From assembly GCF_020085105.1 (NCBI RefSeq), contig NC_058062.1, forward strand, positions 2,504,001-2,568,000: a stretch of DNA of 64,000 bases, given 5' to 3'. The notes below the pieces were generated by a model. That model saw nothing but the letters and a program-made list of their open reading frames with translations, had not been told where the DNA came from and searched no databases. This document shows, one piece after another, positions 1 to 30,279 of this stretch. Within the stretch, counting starts at the first letter, position 1, and every line of letters begins with the position of its first letter. The position numbers were made by a program, and so were the translations under genes. The stretch comes from Siniperca chuatsi (taxonomy: Eukaryota > Chordata > Actinopteri > Centrarchiformes > Sinipercidae).

Positions 1-239
1 GAGGAAAAGTAGAAAGTCTCAGGAAAAAGTAGAAAGTCTCATCGTAAATGTACTCAGTTACTTTCCTGAACGTGAAGGACTGTTTTTTGGCACGATGTTC
101 AACCCTTCTGCCGCATCACTTTCCAGCGACACAGAGCTACAGAATCATCCCAAAATGAATCATAACAAAGACGTTCTCCTGTCTCTCTCCATCTCTCCCT
201 CCTTCACCTCCATCCTCCTCACCCCTCATCCTCCTCCAG

Positions 240-18851
<18,612 letters not shown>

Positions 18852-19129
18852 AGGGACCAGACGCAGCATTATGATTGGATTTCACCCAAGAAAACTGGGC
18901 AGAACCTGTTCCAGAAATATTTTTACACTTTTAATTTAAATTTGAAAGTTTCCTTTAACAATAACGTAAATGTTCCTGAACACAGGAGTCTCGTGGATAT
19001 TTTAACAACACTATGGATTTATGCTAAAATTGAAATTTATTTCGGTCTCTTAAGTAATTAAACCAGTTGGGGTAAAAAAAGAAAGGGTATACGTCTCAAC
19101 AAAACAGTACATGTATTAAATACAAAGTC

Positions 19130-19400
19130 CGTAAAATTAATTGGCAACTACTTTGAGAATCAATTAATAGTTTCAGTCATTTTTCAAGCAAATATGAAAA
19201 ACATTTGCAGGTTCCAGCTTCTCAAATATGAAGATTTGATGCGGGGTTTTTGTCATATGATAGTAAACTGAATATCTTTTGCAGTTTTGCACTGTTGGTC
19301 AGACAAAACAAGCATTTTGAAGACGTCACCTTGGGCTCTGGGAAGTTATACTGGGCATTTCTCACTACTTTCTGACATTTTATAGACAAAATAATTATTA
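19130..19400 (-). mobile_element. 'gctgcaactaac'-type element, internal part
   Basis: Shares 'ggttccagcttctcaaatat', 'ttgggctctgggaa' and 'gacattttatagac' with the copies at 51-55 kb. Confidence 0.65.
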
Positions 19401-20118
19401 AAAAAAAATTATCAATACTCAATACAATAATAATCTATGAGAATAGATAAGAATAAGAATCTACGAGTTTAAATAATCTACAATGATTATAAAAGTCTCA
19501 AGCTGTAGCTCTATAAAATACAATAATGTTTCTCTTTAGTTTCCTAAATATGCACATTCCTCTCAAGTCATTGGTGTTCTTTCATTTTAAACAACTTTTT
19601 GATTCTTTATACGTCATCATGTCATGGTCACCATTTAGAAATGTTTCACCTGTTTCTGAGAAATTACGTTTTCATGTGAAATTGCTCCAAATACTACAGT
19701 ACCCATGAGCCTCAGCGGCTGACTACAGCCAGAGTTTTAGCATATTCAAGACACTTTGTAGCTGCAATCAGGAACAAAACTGCACTGAAGGTGCTGAATG
19801 TATCCAAAATCTAAAGATGACTCTAAAGTTGCCTTATCTCCTGGAGCTGCTTGATTTTCTCAAAAAAGCAAAAATTTTAAGTTTCAGTTTCATGTCCATC
19901 CAACATCCAAGTGCTGAAATGAGACGAACCGGCCACTCCACTTCGCTACTCAGTTTTTGTAGTTTTCAGTTTCCCTAAAAATAAATAAATAAAAAATCAT
20001 AATTAAAACCCATCGCTAACAAACCAAACTCTTCTCTCTTCCATAATTTCCTTCCTCCTCTTTGTAGCTCTATTAAGTAATGTATTGCTCACCTTTGTTT
20101 TTATCTCCCCTTCTCAAA

Positions 20119-20124
20119 AATAAA
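20119..20124 (+). terminator. myh11: Candidate poly(A) signal of myh11
   Basis: An AATAAA hexamer about 1.27 kb after the stop, followed 20 bases later by a genomic A15 run. The alternative AATAAA at 19980 is equally possible. Transcript ends are needed to choose. Confidence 0.4.
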
Positions 20125-21789
20125 TAAAAGGCATTAATTAAAAAAAAAAAAAAAACGTAAAACAAAACGCAAGTTACATCTGAACCTGATCAGCTCAACT
20201 ATTTAGCTAATGGTGGCTGGACAGAAGGATGAAATGTGTGTATTTAACCTCAAAAGTAAACGGAGGCTCACTTTTGAAATGTCTAACAAGTGACTCGAAA
20301 GTTAAATTGTTAGGACACATGCAGGTCTGTCATCCGGTCCACCATTTTATATTTAATTTGAAATCTTTCACAACTAAGCCAAAGAGCTGTTATTACGTCA
20401 TGTGACTTTAACATAATGTAGGTCCTACTGGCAGCAGCAGTTAACATCGTCAGCGGCTATAAACAACAACAGTGGAGGCAAGATTTGTTTATTCTTCTCT
20501 AGTTTTAAACAGACTGATTTAACTGATTGATTCCAAAATTGTTCAACTTTATTTGGGGGAAATTAATCTCATTATTGAAGAAAATAATTATTATGCTATG
20601 AGCACAAAGAAGGACATATGAATGCTACAGATTTTAACAAATAAAGTTTACAAAAGGGAAATGGATACAAAATGATACGAAAATAAAACGCAGCATCCGG
20701 GAATCTGATTCCCAGCTTAAATTTTCAAGAGGTTTTGTGAAGTGAAGCCAAGAAAAAGAAGAACCAACTATTTTCAATGTTTGTGGATTAATATAACATA
20801 TAATTTATGTGAATTTAATATATTTAGATGTATTTATATTCCAGCTAGTTTAAATAATTCCCATATATAAAGTCAGTTTTCCGAGTCTCAGTTTGTGACC
20901 CAGTGACCTCTGAAAAGACCAGAAGGTCGTTAAACTAAACTTAGAGCTGTTTGAAATGTATTTCCAGAATCTTCAAAGACATTTCTAACCATCTGGATGA
21001 AACAGATATTGTTATAATAATATAATAATATCTGTTGCACAATATAAAAGAATTTTAACCTGTTTCTCAAGCTGCGACTGTATTCTCTATCCAAGTAGAC
21101 AGAAATTACATCTTGTCTTTTCTGTAAAACACAAGCAAAATATTTATTTTGTATGAAAATGTTAAATATTGGAAAGAAATATTCCAATTAACTTTTTTAA
21201 TTTTGATTTTGATTCATGTTGTAAAAATTGAGCAAGAATATTTGTCATTTCTGCCTACCATCTGTGTTTGGATTAGGAAAATTGAGAAACGAGTTAAAAA
21301 TCGTCTCTTAAATCATGCAGCGGATTAAATATTTTTTCATCCAAACAGTTAGAAGAGACTCTAAGGATTCTGGAAATGCCTTCAGAACGACAGGAAGCTT
21401 TGTTAAACGACCTTTTGGGTTCAGTTTTCGGGAAAAATCAGATGCTTTGCCAATGAGAGGCACAAACTGGGGCTGGTTGTACCCTTTATGCACTTCCTCA
21501 GAGGGGTTTTTAGGATATTTTAGAGAGAATCTGTTTATTTGGAAACTGTATGTAAAACTATATTTGTAACCCAACTGTTGGATATTCATTATTGGGATTA
21601 GGCGGTGTGATTTAAACCTCACAGATACACAATATATAACTATAATAAAAGTGACTGCTGTGATGCAGGACTTTCTGCTTTGTGAACCAGCTATTAAACT
21701 GCTACTAAATGACAACAGATGTGTCGTCTCAGTTCTTCCACTTTCTAGAATAAATTGAAATCAAGACTTTTTTTTTTCACATTTCAAGT

Positions 21790-21795
21790 TTTATT
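21790..21795 (-). terminator. nde1: Candidate poly(A) signal of nde1
   Basis: AATAAA on the minus strand (tttatt on plus), preceded by a clean downstream-reading UTR and lying about 4 kb after the nde1 stop. If used, the nde1 3' UTR runs from about 25770 to 21770 and contains a hairpin and an hAT-like insertion. Confidence 0.5.
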
Positions 21796-21856
21796 GCTTT
21801 TTCAGGAACATTATAAGCAGCACTGAAGGTAAACAAAGAGCACAACAGGTCTTAGC

Positions 21857-21894
21857 ACTTTGTATGCGAGTATGTAAATACTCGCATACAAAGT
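21857..21894. repeat. Perfect 17-bp inverted repeat (hairpin) with 4-nt loop
   Basis: The arm ACTTTGTATGCGAGTAT at 21857-21873 is followed by the loop GTAA and then its exact reverse complement at 21878-21894. It lies about 60 bases upstream of the nde1 poly(A) hexamer, so on the minus strand it would form a stable stem-loop near the mRNA 3' end. Confidence 0.95.
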
Positions 21895-22369
21895 AGTCAT
21901 ATAAAGGCAAAAAACCCCACCAAACCTCATTTTCCACATCTGCTTTCACACACTGACCTTTGACCTCTACAGGAAAGGTCCGGTCTTCTGCTGCTGTTTC
22001 ACACTCGCCCTGAGCAGCTAGCTGTAAGTCAATCCTGCCTACAGACTACAACCTACAGATTTAACCTATGTTAGTGACAATACAGTAGAGGTACAGTATA
22101 TAACACTACAAGTCAACCTATTACATACTTTTTCTTTTTAACATAAAACACAAGTAGCCTTCACTGAAGTATTCATATCTCCTCACTAACAGAAGATGTT
22201 TCCTATTTCACTCCTGGAAAGACAGAAGTAGAACGCTGCAGAGGGATTCATTTGTTTTAAAGAGCGTCTCCACAGTCTGAAAAGGTGCCTCCTCTACTCG
22301 ATGGTGCAATACTGGAACGAGACTAAAAAAGGTATAAGGCTCAAACTTCATCAATGATTCATTGATGAT

Positions 22370-22540
22370 TTTCTATTCCTAGAGCCTTACCAATAGCGGA
22401 GCTAGAAGTGTAAAGTTTGTCCTGAGGGTGGTGCTAAAGGAAAAGTCATGGGGTCATATTCAGTACATTTCATGGCATCTGCCCATTAGATTTAGATACT
22501 TCTAGTGTTCGGCCTGATGAAGTGTTCAAAGGTTAACTGA
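22370..22540 (+). repeat. Interspersed repeat, 'gtggtgctagaggaaaagtca' family
   Basis: The sequence running through gagccttaccaatagcggag and cctgagggtggtgctaaagg matches a copy at 8145-8310 in the same orientation. It directly abuts the hAT-like insertion. Confidence 0.65.
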
Positions 22541-22553
22541 CCAACATGACAAC

Positions 22554-23040
22554 TAGGGAAGTCCCGGGGCCGATCCGGGCGTATTTTAAATCGATCCGTA
22601 TTGGCTCAAATAAACCCCATCCAATGCAAAGCCTTTCTTTACTGTACTGTACTGTCTGATTGAGTCAGTAAATTCTGTCCGTTAAACTGTCACTCATATC
22701 AGATTAATAATCGAAGGTTATCAACTTAATAGTTCTGATCCAGGATCTCAAGTATCTGGATCACAAAGCTTGGGAAACATAAGGTGAGCTAAAGCTGCTA
22801 TTTCCATGTGCCAGATACATATTTAATCAACATTACATATCTTATGCTGCTATGTCTAAAATTATTTTTAATTATGTATACTGAGACAGAACGGACTTAA
22901 GTTCCATCTTATCTCATTTTCAGGTTGTAGCTTGAGTGCTCACTGGGCAGCTGTGTCATTTCGGATCGGACTCTGTTTCCGCAGATACCAAATATTGAAG
23001 GACTCGGATCAGGATCAGGGCCAGGATCGGGACGCCCCTA
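22554..23040. mobile_element. Non-autonomous hAT-like element (487 bp) with target-site duplication
   Basis: The left end reads TAGGGAAGTCCCG and the right end, reverse-complemented, TAGGGGCGTCCCG. The flanks are ATGACAAC (22546-22553) and ATGACGAC (23041-23048), an 8-bp duplication with one mismatch, as expected for the hAT superfamily. The interior is rich in 'ggatcagg/ccgatcc' motifs and has no transposase ORF. It sits within the inferred nde1 3' UTR. Confidence 0.82.
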
Positions 23041-25770
23041 ATGACGACCTCACTGCAAACGGGGAACAAGCTAAGAAGAAGTTTTAGTTTGGACATTCAC
23101 AGGTTCACGAGGAGTTCAACAATATAGAAGTGATGCTTCCTCTGACTCTGATCTCACACAGGGAAGAGAGCTCAGAGGGAATCTTACAGCGAATGAGCCG
23201 CACAACCAAAACTAGGAGTTAAATGAGGCTAAAAAGCTACAAGAGTTGCAGAGATGGTGATGCTGATAAATCTCTTCTTTACTACAAGCGACTCCTCTCA
23301 CATTTCATTCATTATTTACACAACAACATATTAATTAAGGCAGCTTTAAGAGGCAGGACCTCTGATGGCCACTAGATGTTGGAAAGCACTGCATTCAAAA
23401 AGTTCTCATTTGAAAGGCAAAGTAATTTTGCTTTTAATAAGTAATTTCACTTTTTCTAAAGACTGTGTCATAGCGATTTAAAAAACACTGTTCATTAAAA
23501 CCTTAAGGCTTACAGAAGGGTGTTTTTGAAAGGGTTTTTGTTTGATTGACAGGAGTCTCGGCCTATCACATTCAGCCATGGTGTTTGCTGGTTGCTCATC
23601 CCAGGTCAGCTCCACCCAGGCTCTGTTCCCTTTGACTGTACTAGTTTTCTGAAGTCCATGTTTTTCTGCAGTCTATCGTTAGGCAACTAATGTATCTGTA
23701 ATAATCTAAAACTACTAAAAATATCAGAACTACAATGTGTGTTTAAATCTACTATTATTTTCATTCTCTCTGGGATTAGTGGCACTTTGTTGTTGGAGTT
23801 TCAGCAGCAGCAGATTATTTTCTCGCTTTTTTGCCATTCAACAAATACAACTGCAAAGAGATATTATATAAAAGCAGACCATCAATTGACAATGTGGTTT
23901 TATGAGGACAAAGGACAAGACTGACTGGGTTGCCCTAACGATTTAAAAGTAGCATTTTAAGACAGTCTCAAAAACCATCTCCGTCTCCTCTCGTGTAGAT
24001 AAAAGTGCCCCTCCAGCGTTCAGCACTTCGACGCCCTTAAGGTGTGTTTCAAACTAAACATAAAGCAAATTTTCACTTTGGTTTAATGGAGCAGGTTTGA
24101 GCACTCAAGTGTTTTAGCAGGCTGTGTTTAACGATCGATGAACGTGACAGTACAGACGTTTGTTGTAGCTGGACAAAAGGTACTATTTTTACGTATATGC
24201 ACGTCTGCTACAGCTCAGACCGATGTCAAAACTAAACAGGAACTCTGGTTGTTTCTCTTGTTTTCCTTCACACTGATTGACCCCATTTACACTTAGTCAC
24301 TTCATGCGTCTTGGACAGATCGGATAGTGATCCGATATCAAAAATGCAAATTGTAAATGTATCCATGAAGCATTCAAGACGGACTGAAATCCACCTCGGG
24401 AGCCCATGAGGAAGATAAAACTTTTGTCTCCCTCATAGTTCATAGATACGATTCATTCATGTGTTTGTGTTAGTTAGCTGGCTGTTATTGCTATCTGTTA
24501 ATTGTTGTAACTAAACCGCTAAAGTGCACAAGTTAATATTCTGGTGTTTTGGGAAGTTACCAAACAGCTTCAGGTGCATTACCACCACCTTCTGGACTGG
24601 AGTACAGCCGATCCTGATTAGCATGTAGCCGGGAAACCCAAGACGAATCGAATCACATTTGTGATCTGACCAACGCTGATGCATATATGTGGCTAAGTGT
24701 AAAATAAATATTAAATCTCCTTCAGATTTTATTCGCTCCTGCTGTCTCTGTACATTGCAGGGTTTGCTTCTGGAAATTCATCCTCCGCTATAGTACAGTG
24801 TGGGAGACCCTGCCATGCACTGAAGTAATACAGCTTTAGGTTAACCGCGTATGTTTTTCCCCTAAGTATCTAAAATTTGCTTCTTGTTCAGTCTTAACAC
24901 ACCTTTTGAGCAAAAAAAGATCAAAACACTTAGTAACAGAAAACAAAGGAGGTGAGGTGGTGACATGCAGCACAAGTCCGGTAAGTTAGTTCAAGATAAG
25001 TGCTGAAAAGACATCGTGCTAATAAACAAACAAAAACTCTGACTAGGCAGACTTCAGCTGGTAACAGACATCCCAAAGTATCCGTAGCAACGTATCCATC
25101 TATTTCATCACTGTAGCTCCCAATGAGAGTGGTCCGTAGGATGTGCAACACGCAGTACCGTTAAATGTTTGGGAGGTCCAGGATGGATGGACAGGAAGCA
25201 ACGAGCAGCTCAGAGGAGGATTAAGGATCGAGGTGGAGGACGTTTTCACTTTCACAGCAGCAGCTTGGACCCCGCTCCGAAGTCTAACCTCTTCACCAGC
25301 CTTTAAAAACACAACAAACACACTCAGAGAGCAACTGAGCTGGTCCTGTTTCACTCACCAACTGCCGGACTTAAAAACGTTAGAAAAAAAAAAAAAAAAA
25401 GTACACCTCAGACATAATTTGAAAACATACAACCTTCAAAACAACGATAAGCATTGACCAAGTGTTGATGTGACAATATTCGGGTGGTGCTTTCAGAAGA
25501 TACTGACTGACACATAAAAAAGGGGAAACAAGCAGATAAAAAAATATATCAGTGACCATTTTAAAGCTTCTTACAGTGAAATTTGTGATTTTTGATCAAA
25601 TCCCTTCTAGCTTCTGTCTATCTGGACTGTTTGTTAAAATATTTTCATCATTTCGCAAACCAGTAGCATGTAATACAACATTGTTCTATTACTTTACTAG
25701 TCTGGACATGAGATCTGCAGCTGTTAACCTGCTGTACTCCTGATGGCAGCACAGTGTAGGACAGAGCATC

Positions 25771-25920
25771 TCACCCCTTGTTGTAGAGGCCATTAGTAGG
25801 ATGGGTCTCTGAGGAGCTGTTCTGGCCCGACGCCGCCCCCTGTCCACCAGCGTGGCCTCTGCGGTTCGCTGTCTGCTCGTGGACGTATTCCCGACACGAC
25901 GCCAGCTTGGACTCCAGGTT
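25771..25920 (-). CDS. nde1: nde1 coding exon 7 and stop
   Basis: Fifty codons, [20 protein letters not shown] to [10 protein letters not shown] and TGA. The opening matches human NDE1 and NDEL1; the rest is diverged and glycine/serine-rich, as in the family. Confidence 0.92.
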   Translation of the reverse strand, partial: NLESKLASCREYVHEQTANRRGHAGGQGAASGQNSSSETHPTNGLYNKG

Positions 25921-26695
25921 CTACAAGCAGTGCAGGAAACAGTTCTTCCATAAAACATTCAGCTTCATATTGGTGTGCTACCACAGGAACAACCCTACCG
26001 TCACTGTGATCCTAATGTTTACCTCGATGTATCTGTTATGGCGAGCTAATCTGCACTAGTACCAGCATCAAAATGGGAAAGGATGGGAAACCAACTTAAA
26101 TAAGACTAAGAGCGACGCTAATGTAATGCTCATTATAAACAATGCATAAAAGTTGAGGTTGAGCTCTTTAGCAGTTGTGGGGAAGTAAATGTAACAATTG
26201 GCCAGAGAAACAATAGTCAGAATAAAGGTTTATCATGTTGTGGAAGTGTTACAAAGTTTAGCTGTGTGAGGATGGCGTCAGCAGAGAGGTCATCTTGTGA
26301 AGTCACTTGAGAGCTGCAACAAATACAGTCTTTATTTTTTGTTCATGTTTTTCTGTGCCGTTAAGACATCCTCAGTGTTTCCAATCAATCAGTGCAAAGT
26401 AGCACTAAACACAAAGTACAGATGAGGCTGTCATTAGTGTTCAAGGAATTTGGTCATAAATAAAAGTTCACAAAGACTGTGAATGTCTGCACCAGTGATG
26501 CGAGGATCGCAGTTATATCCGCGGGTGGGTGAAATAGGGTGAAGCCTCTCCCCATTAAGAGAGACGCTGGAAGTAATGTTCTGTGTTCTGAGTAAAGCAG
26601 CCGTCCTCCTGATAAATCCTGAGCTCCATCAGAGCTGTCTTTAAATAATGTTTTTTTGTTTTGCTGCTTAAATGCCCCACGATATTTACTGTAAC

Positions 26696-26728
<33 letters not shown>

Positions 26729-29700
26729 TGCACGCATGGAAACATTTAAAATAACTGACAGCAGCCTCTCTAAACAATAAAGTCAATCATAAAGAAAACA
26801 CTCATACATCAATACAACGCACAATAAAGAAATCAGATGGAAACCTCGCGCTACTCGACATCATTTGACAAAACAATATAGCCTACAGGGACTGGTAGAG
26901 GTGGGGTGAAATGTAAATGCGGGGTCGAGTCTCTATATCGGAGAAAATGATTCGTTCGGGTCGGTGTTGGGTCAACGATTTATGCGTGCATGCAGATTTG
27001 GATGACGTCAGAGCCGATCGGCGCATCACTAGTCTGAACTAAATTGCATGTCCACATCCTCATGGTGGTGCTGGAGGAAAAGTCAGGCGATCACCACAGC
27101 TGTTAGGGTTAACCCTGTGCGGACCACGAACTTCTGTACAAAATTTCATGGCAATCTATCCAGTTGTTGAGATACTTCAGTCTGGACCAAAGTAGTGGAC
27201 CGACCATTGCCATCCCCAGAGCCATGACACATTACAAGCATAAAAAAGCCCCCCAAAAAAACTGAAACAAAAGTTCCAGTGAAATAATATTTATTAAATA
27301 CTGAAGTACATAGTGTCCACTAATAGAAAAGCGCATGAAGTGCAGATGTTTGGACCCCTGAGATCATCAACAGTGATGTTTCCAAACCTTACAGTCTGGG
27401 CTGTTGTCAGTGTTGTAAAAAAAACAGGATTTGTACTCTATTTATGAACAATTACTGACTGTGTGTTTTCTGCTTGTTTGTACATTATGTTGATCCTACA
27501 AATCAATAAACTCTTCAGCTCCACAGAAGAAGTAGTTTGTGTGAATTTGAGAGTAAAACCAGGCGCACCCTGCAGCATCAGATGATTATAAGTCAGCAGC
27601 TGATAAAAAAACAGAGGGTGAACAGGCTGATTCATGAAACACGAGTTGGTGCGAACACTGGGTCAAAAATCACAAGCGTGGTTCTTACCCCGACTTTTCT
27701 CAGCAGCTCTCCAACAATGTTCAGAGCCGAGATTCTGGCTGACATGGTGAGAGGAGTCCCTGAGAGGCTTTCACCTGTAGAAACAAACCATCTGGTGAAT
27801 GCAGAGATATTCAAGTTTCTACTGATACAAAACAGGAAAACAGAAGCAAATCCTAACATTTTTAAATTTTCTTGAATCAGCTAACTGATTTGTTGACACT
27901 CCCATGGTACTTCAGTATTTTATTTCAAATCAGACCTTCCTAGTTCATCATATGCCAAGATATGCCATCTTATTTAATCATTTATTTATTTGATTTGATA
28001 CTATGGGGGGGAAAAAATCAACTGTGCATTTATCTGGCAAATCTTTACTGTTTGTTTTTTCTTTAAATACTTTGAAATACACTAGCTTATCTGCAGCCCA
28101 GTCAGCAGCTGTTCTCTTCACTTTCAATCTGTAGAGATATTCTGAGCTGTCCTTACCACTAAAGCAGCCTGTTTAAAGCCAGTACTGTGTACTGTGCTGA
28201 ACACTGTCCCCTTGAAGGAGCCAACACTTTAGGGATGGGAGCTTAAAATCCAGGTGACAATCACTTTAAATCCAAAGCAGTATTTTTGGTAATAGGTAAT
28301 ACAGTAATAGGTCAAAAAAAAAAAGCCTTATCGACAAAGTTCCCAGAAGTATGTTCTTTTAGCTTGCAAGATGATATACATTTGAAATGCACATAAGACG
28401 AGAAAAATCTTAGATTATGAGGATAAATTTCAATGTATAAGTAAGTATGCAATAGAATAAGTATGAAGATTGATACTGGACGCATTTTATCAATCTAGCA
28501 AATAACATATGATAATGAAATGGGTTAACAAAACTGGTTGCGTTTCACAATATTGGTGGTAAAAACAAAAACATAGAAATGCTATGCAAATTGCACCAAC
28601 TCCACTTAAAGTGTAACTTCACCCCCAAATTCTGCTAGCTCCCTCCCTCCCAGCATATTTTTTTTTAATGCAGCAAAGGACTGTAGGGGGCGTGGCCTCG
28701 TGCGTGCCGCTGGGAGGTTAGGACACACCAACCAGAGTGAGCGACAGACAGCCAACCAGCCGTGAGCAGCTGCTGTCAGACTCTCCGTGTCCACGCTGGA
28801 AACACACTGGAGCTTTGACAGTCAGAAGCACATTCACGGCCCTTTGTAAAAGTTTCTGTGTGGTACCTGTGTTGTAGCTGAGCTAACGTTAGCGGCCCAG
28901 AGAGGCTGGGAGGCTCTCCGGTGAGTGTGTGTGTGTCTGTGGGGGAGTGTCAGTAAGAAGCCGCAGTCCTGCTGTTTATCATGGGATCATCATCATCATC
29001 ATCATCAGTCCGGTGGTGTTTTTACAGCCATCAAAAGCACAAGTCCGAACCATTGCACCAAAATAGAAAAATACTAAGTCGAGGATTAGCAAAAACTAGC
29101 ATAAACTCTTGTGAATGATGCGTCTCGATCTGCATATATTTGAAAATGAGAGCTGTTTCACAGACTCTGATTAGAGGGCGTTAACACTTTTTTTTTTTTT
29201 TTAATATAAATGTCATGACGTAAATTAGTCCCAAACTGTCGACTCTATGTCAGCATCGGCCTTGCAAGGTTCAGGGTGATTTAAAACTGTAGATGGTGTG
29301 TTAAGCCATTTTCAACCCATGAAATGTAGATTTTCATAAATTAGGTAAGAATGTCAATATTAACACCAGCATTGATGCGTTTCATCACAGTACAGTCATA
29401 TAATTTAGTTTACAGCTCAAAAAACATGTTTAAGTGTGCAGTACATCATTATTATTATAAATTAGGTTTTGTTACTTTGATAAAGATCTGATACTTCTAA
29501 ATCCTTTATCTTTAATTGACATTCAATTCTAGTGACTGTAAATAAATAAAATGGGGTTTTTTTCCCCAAAAAACAGGAGGTGGTAGGAGCAGCCCTGAGT
29601 AGTGCCTGCAGTCTTCCTCTCAGGCTGCATACAACCCCAACAACCTTCAGCACTAAGATACGGTAGCTTGTAGTAGGTTGACTGGGCAAAAGGCTGAAAA

Positions 29701-30207
29701 TCACTTGCTGCTGCTCGTAAGGCTTAATTTCTGTGAGCACAGTAATAAGGTATCAACATTTTTATAAACTAAGAGCTCCTCTTATCTGGATTTTGGCAGC
29801 CGGACAGTGAGAGGACACTGTTTAGAGATATTTTAGCGAGTAAATCAAACTGAAATTTTAAACAACAAAAATGGGACTGAAGGGGGACATGCATGCATCC
29901 CCAGTGGATACTGGTGTCCAACAACTCAACACACATGAACCGACCTCTGCTGATGGAGGGCGGTGGGGTGGTGAAGGACTCTGCTGAGGCCGGAGGTCTG
30001 CTTGGTGTGGTGGCAGAGGGGAGGGGCTGGTTAGAGGACGAGGACGTGGTTTTGTCCTCAGTTCTTTTGTCTGGGGGGGTGAGGGGCGGGGTGGGCAAAC
30101 CAGCCGAGGATGAGGAGGAGGAAGGCTCTCTGACTGCACTGCTGAGGGACGGCTTCCTGTCCTGTACCTGCTGTTTCTGCTGCACCGCAAGCTCCTGTCT
30201 CAGGTCT

Positions 30208-30279
<72 letters not shown>

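Larger units (their letters stand above)
18852..21769. other. myh11 3' UTR and intergenic gap between convergent genes
   Basis: No coding sequence is recognised. Plus-strand AATAAA hexamers at 19980-19985 and 20119-20124 (the latter followed by an A-run) are candidate myosin poly(A) signals. A degenerate 'gggctgcaactaac'-type repeat occupies about 19130-19400. The rest is AT-rich and shows nothing else. Confidence 0.5.
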
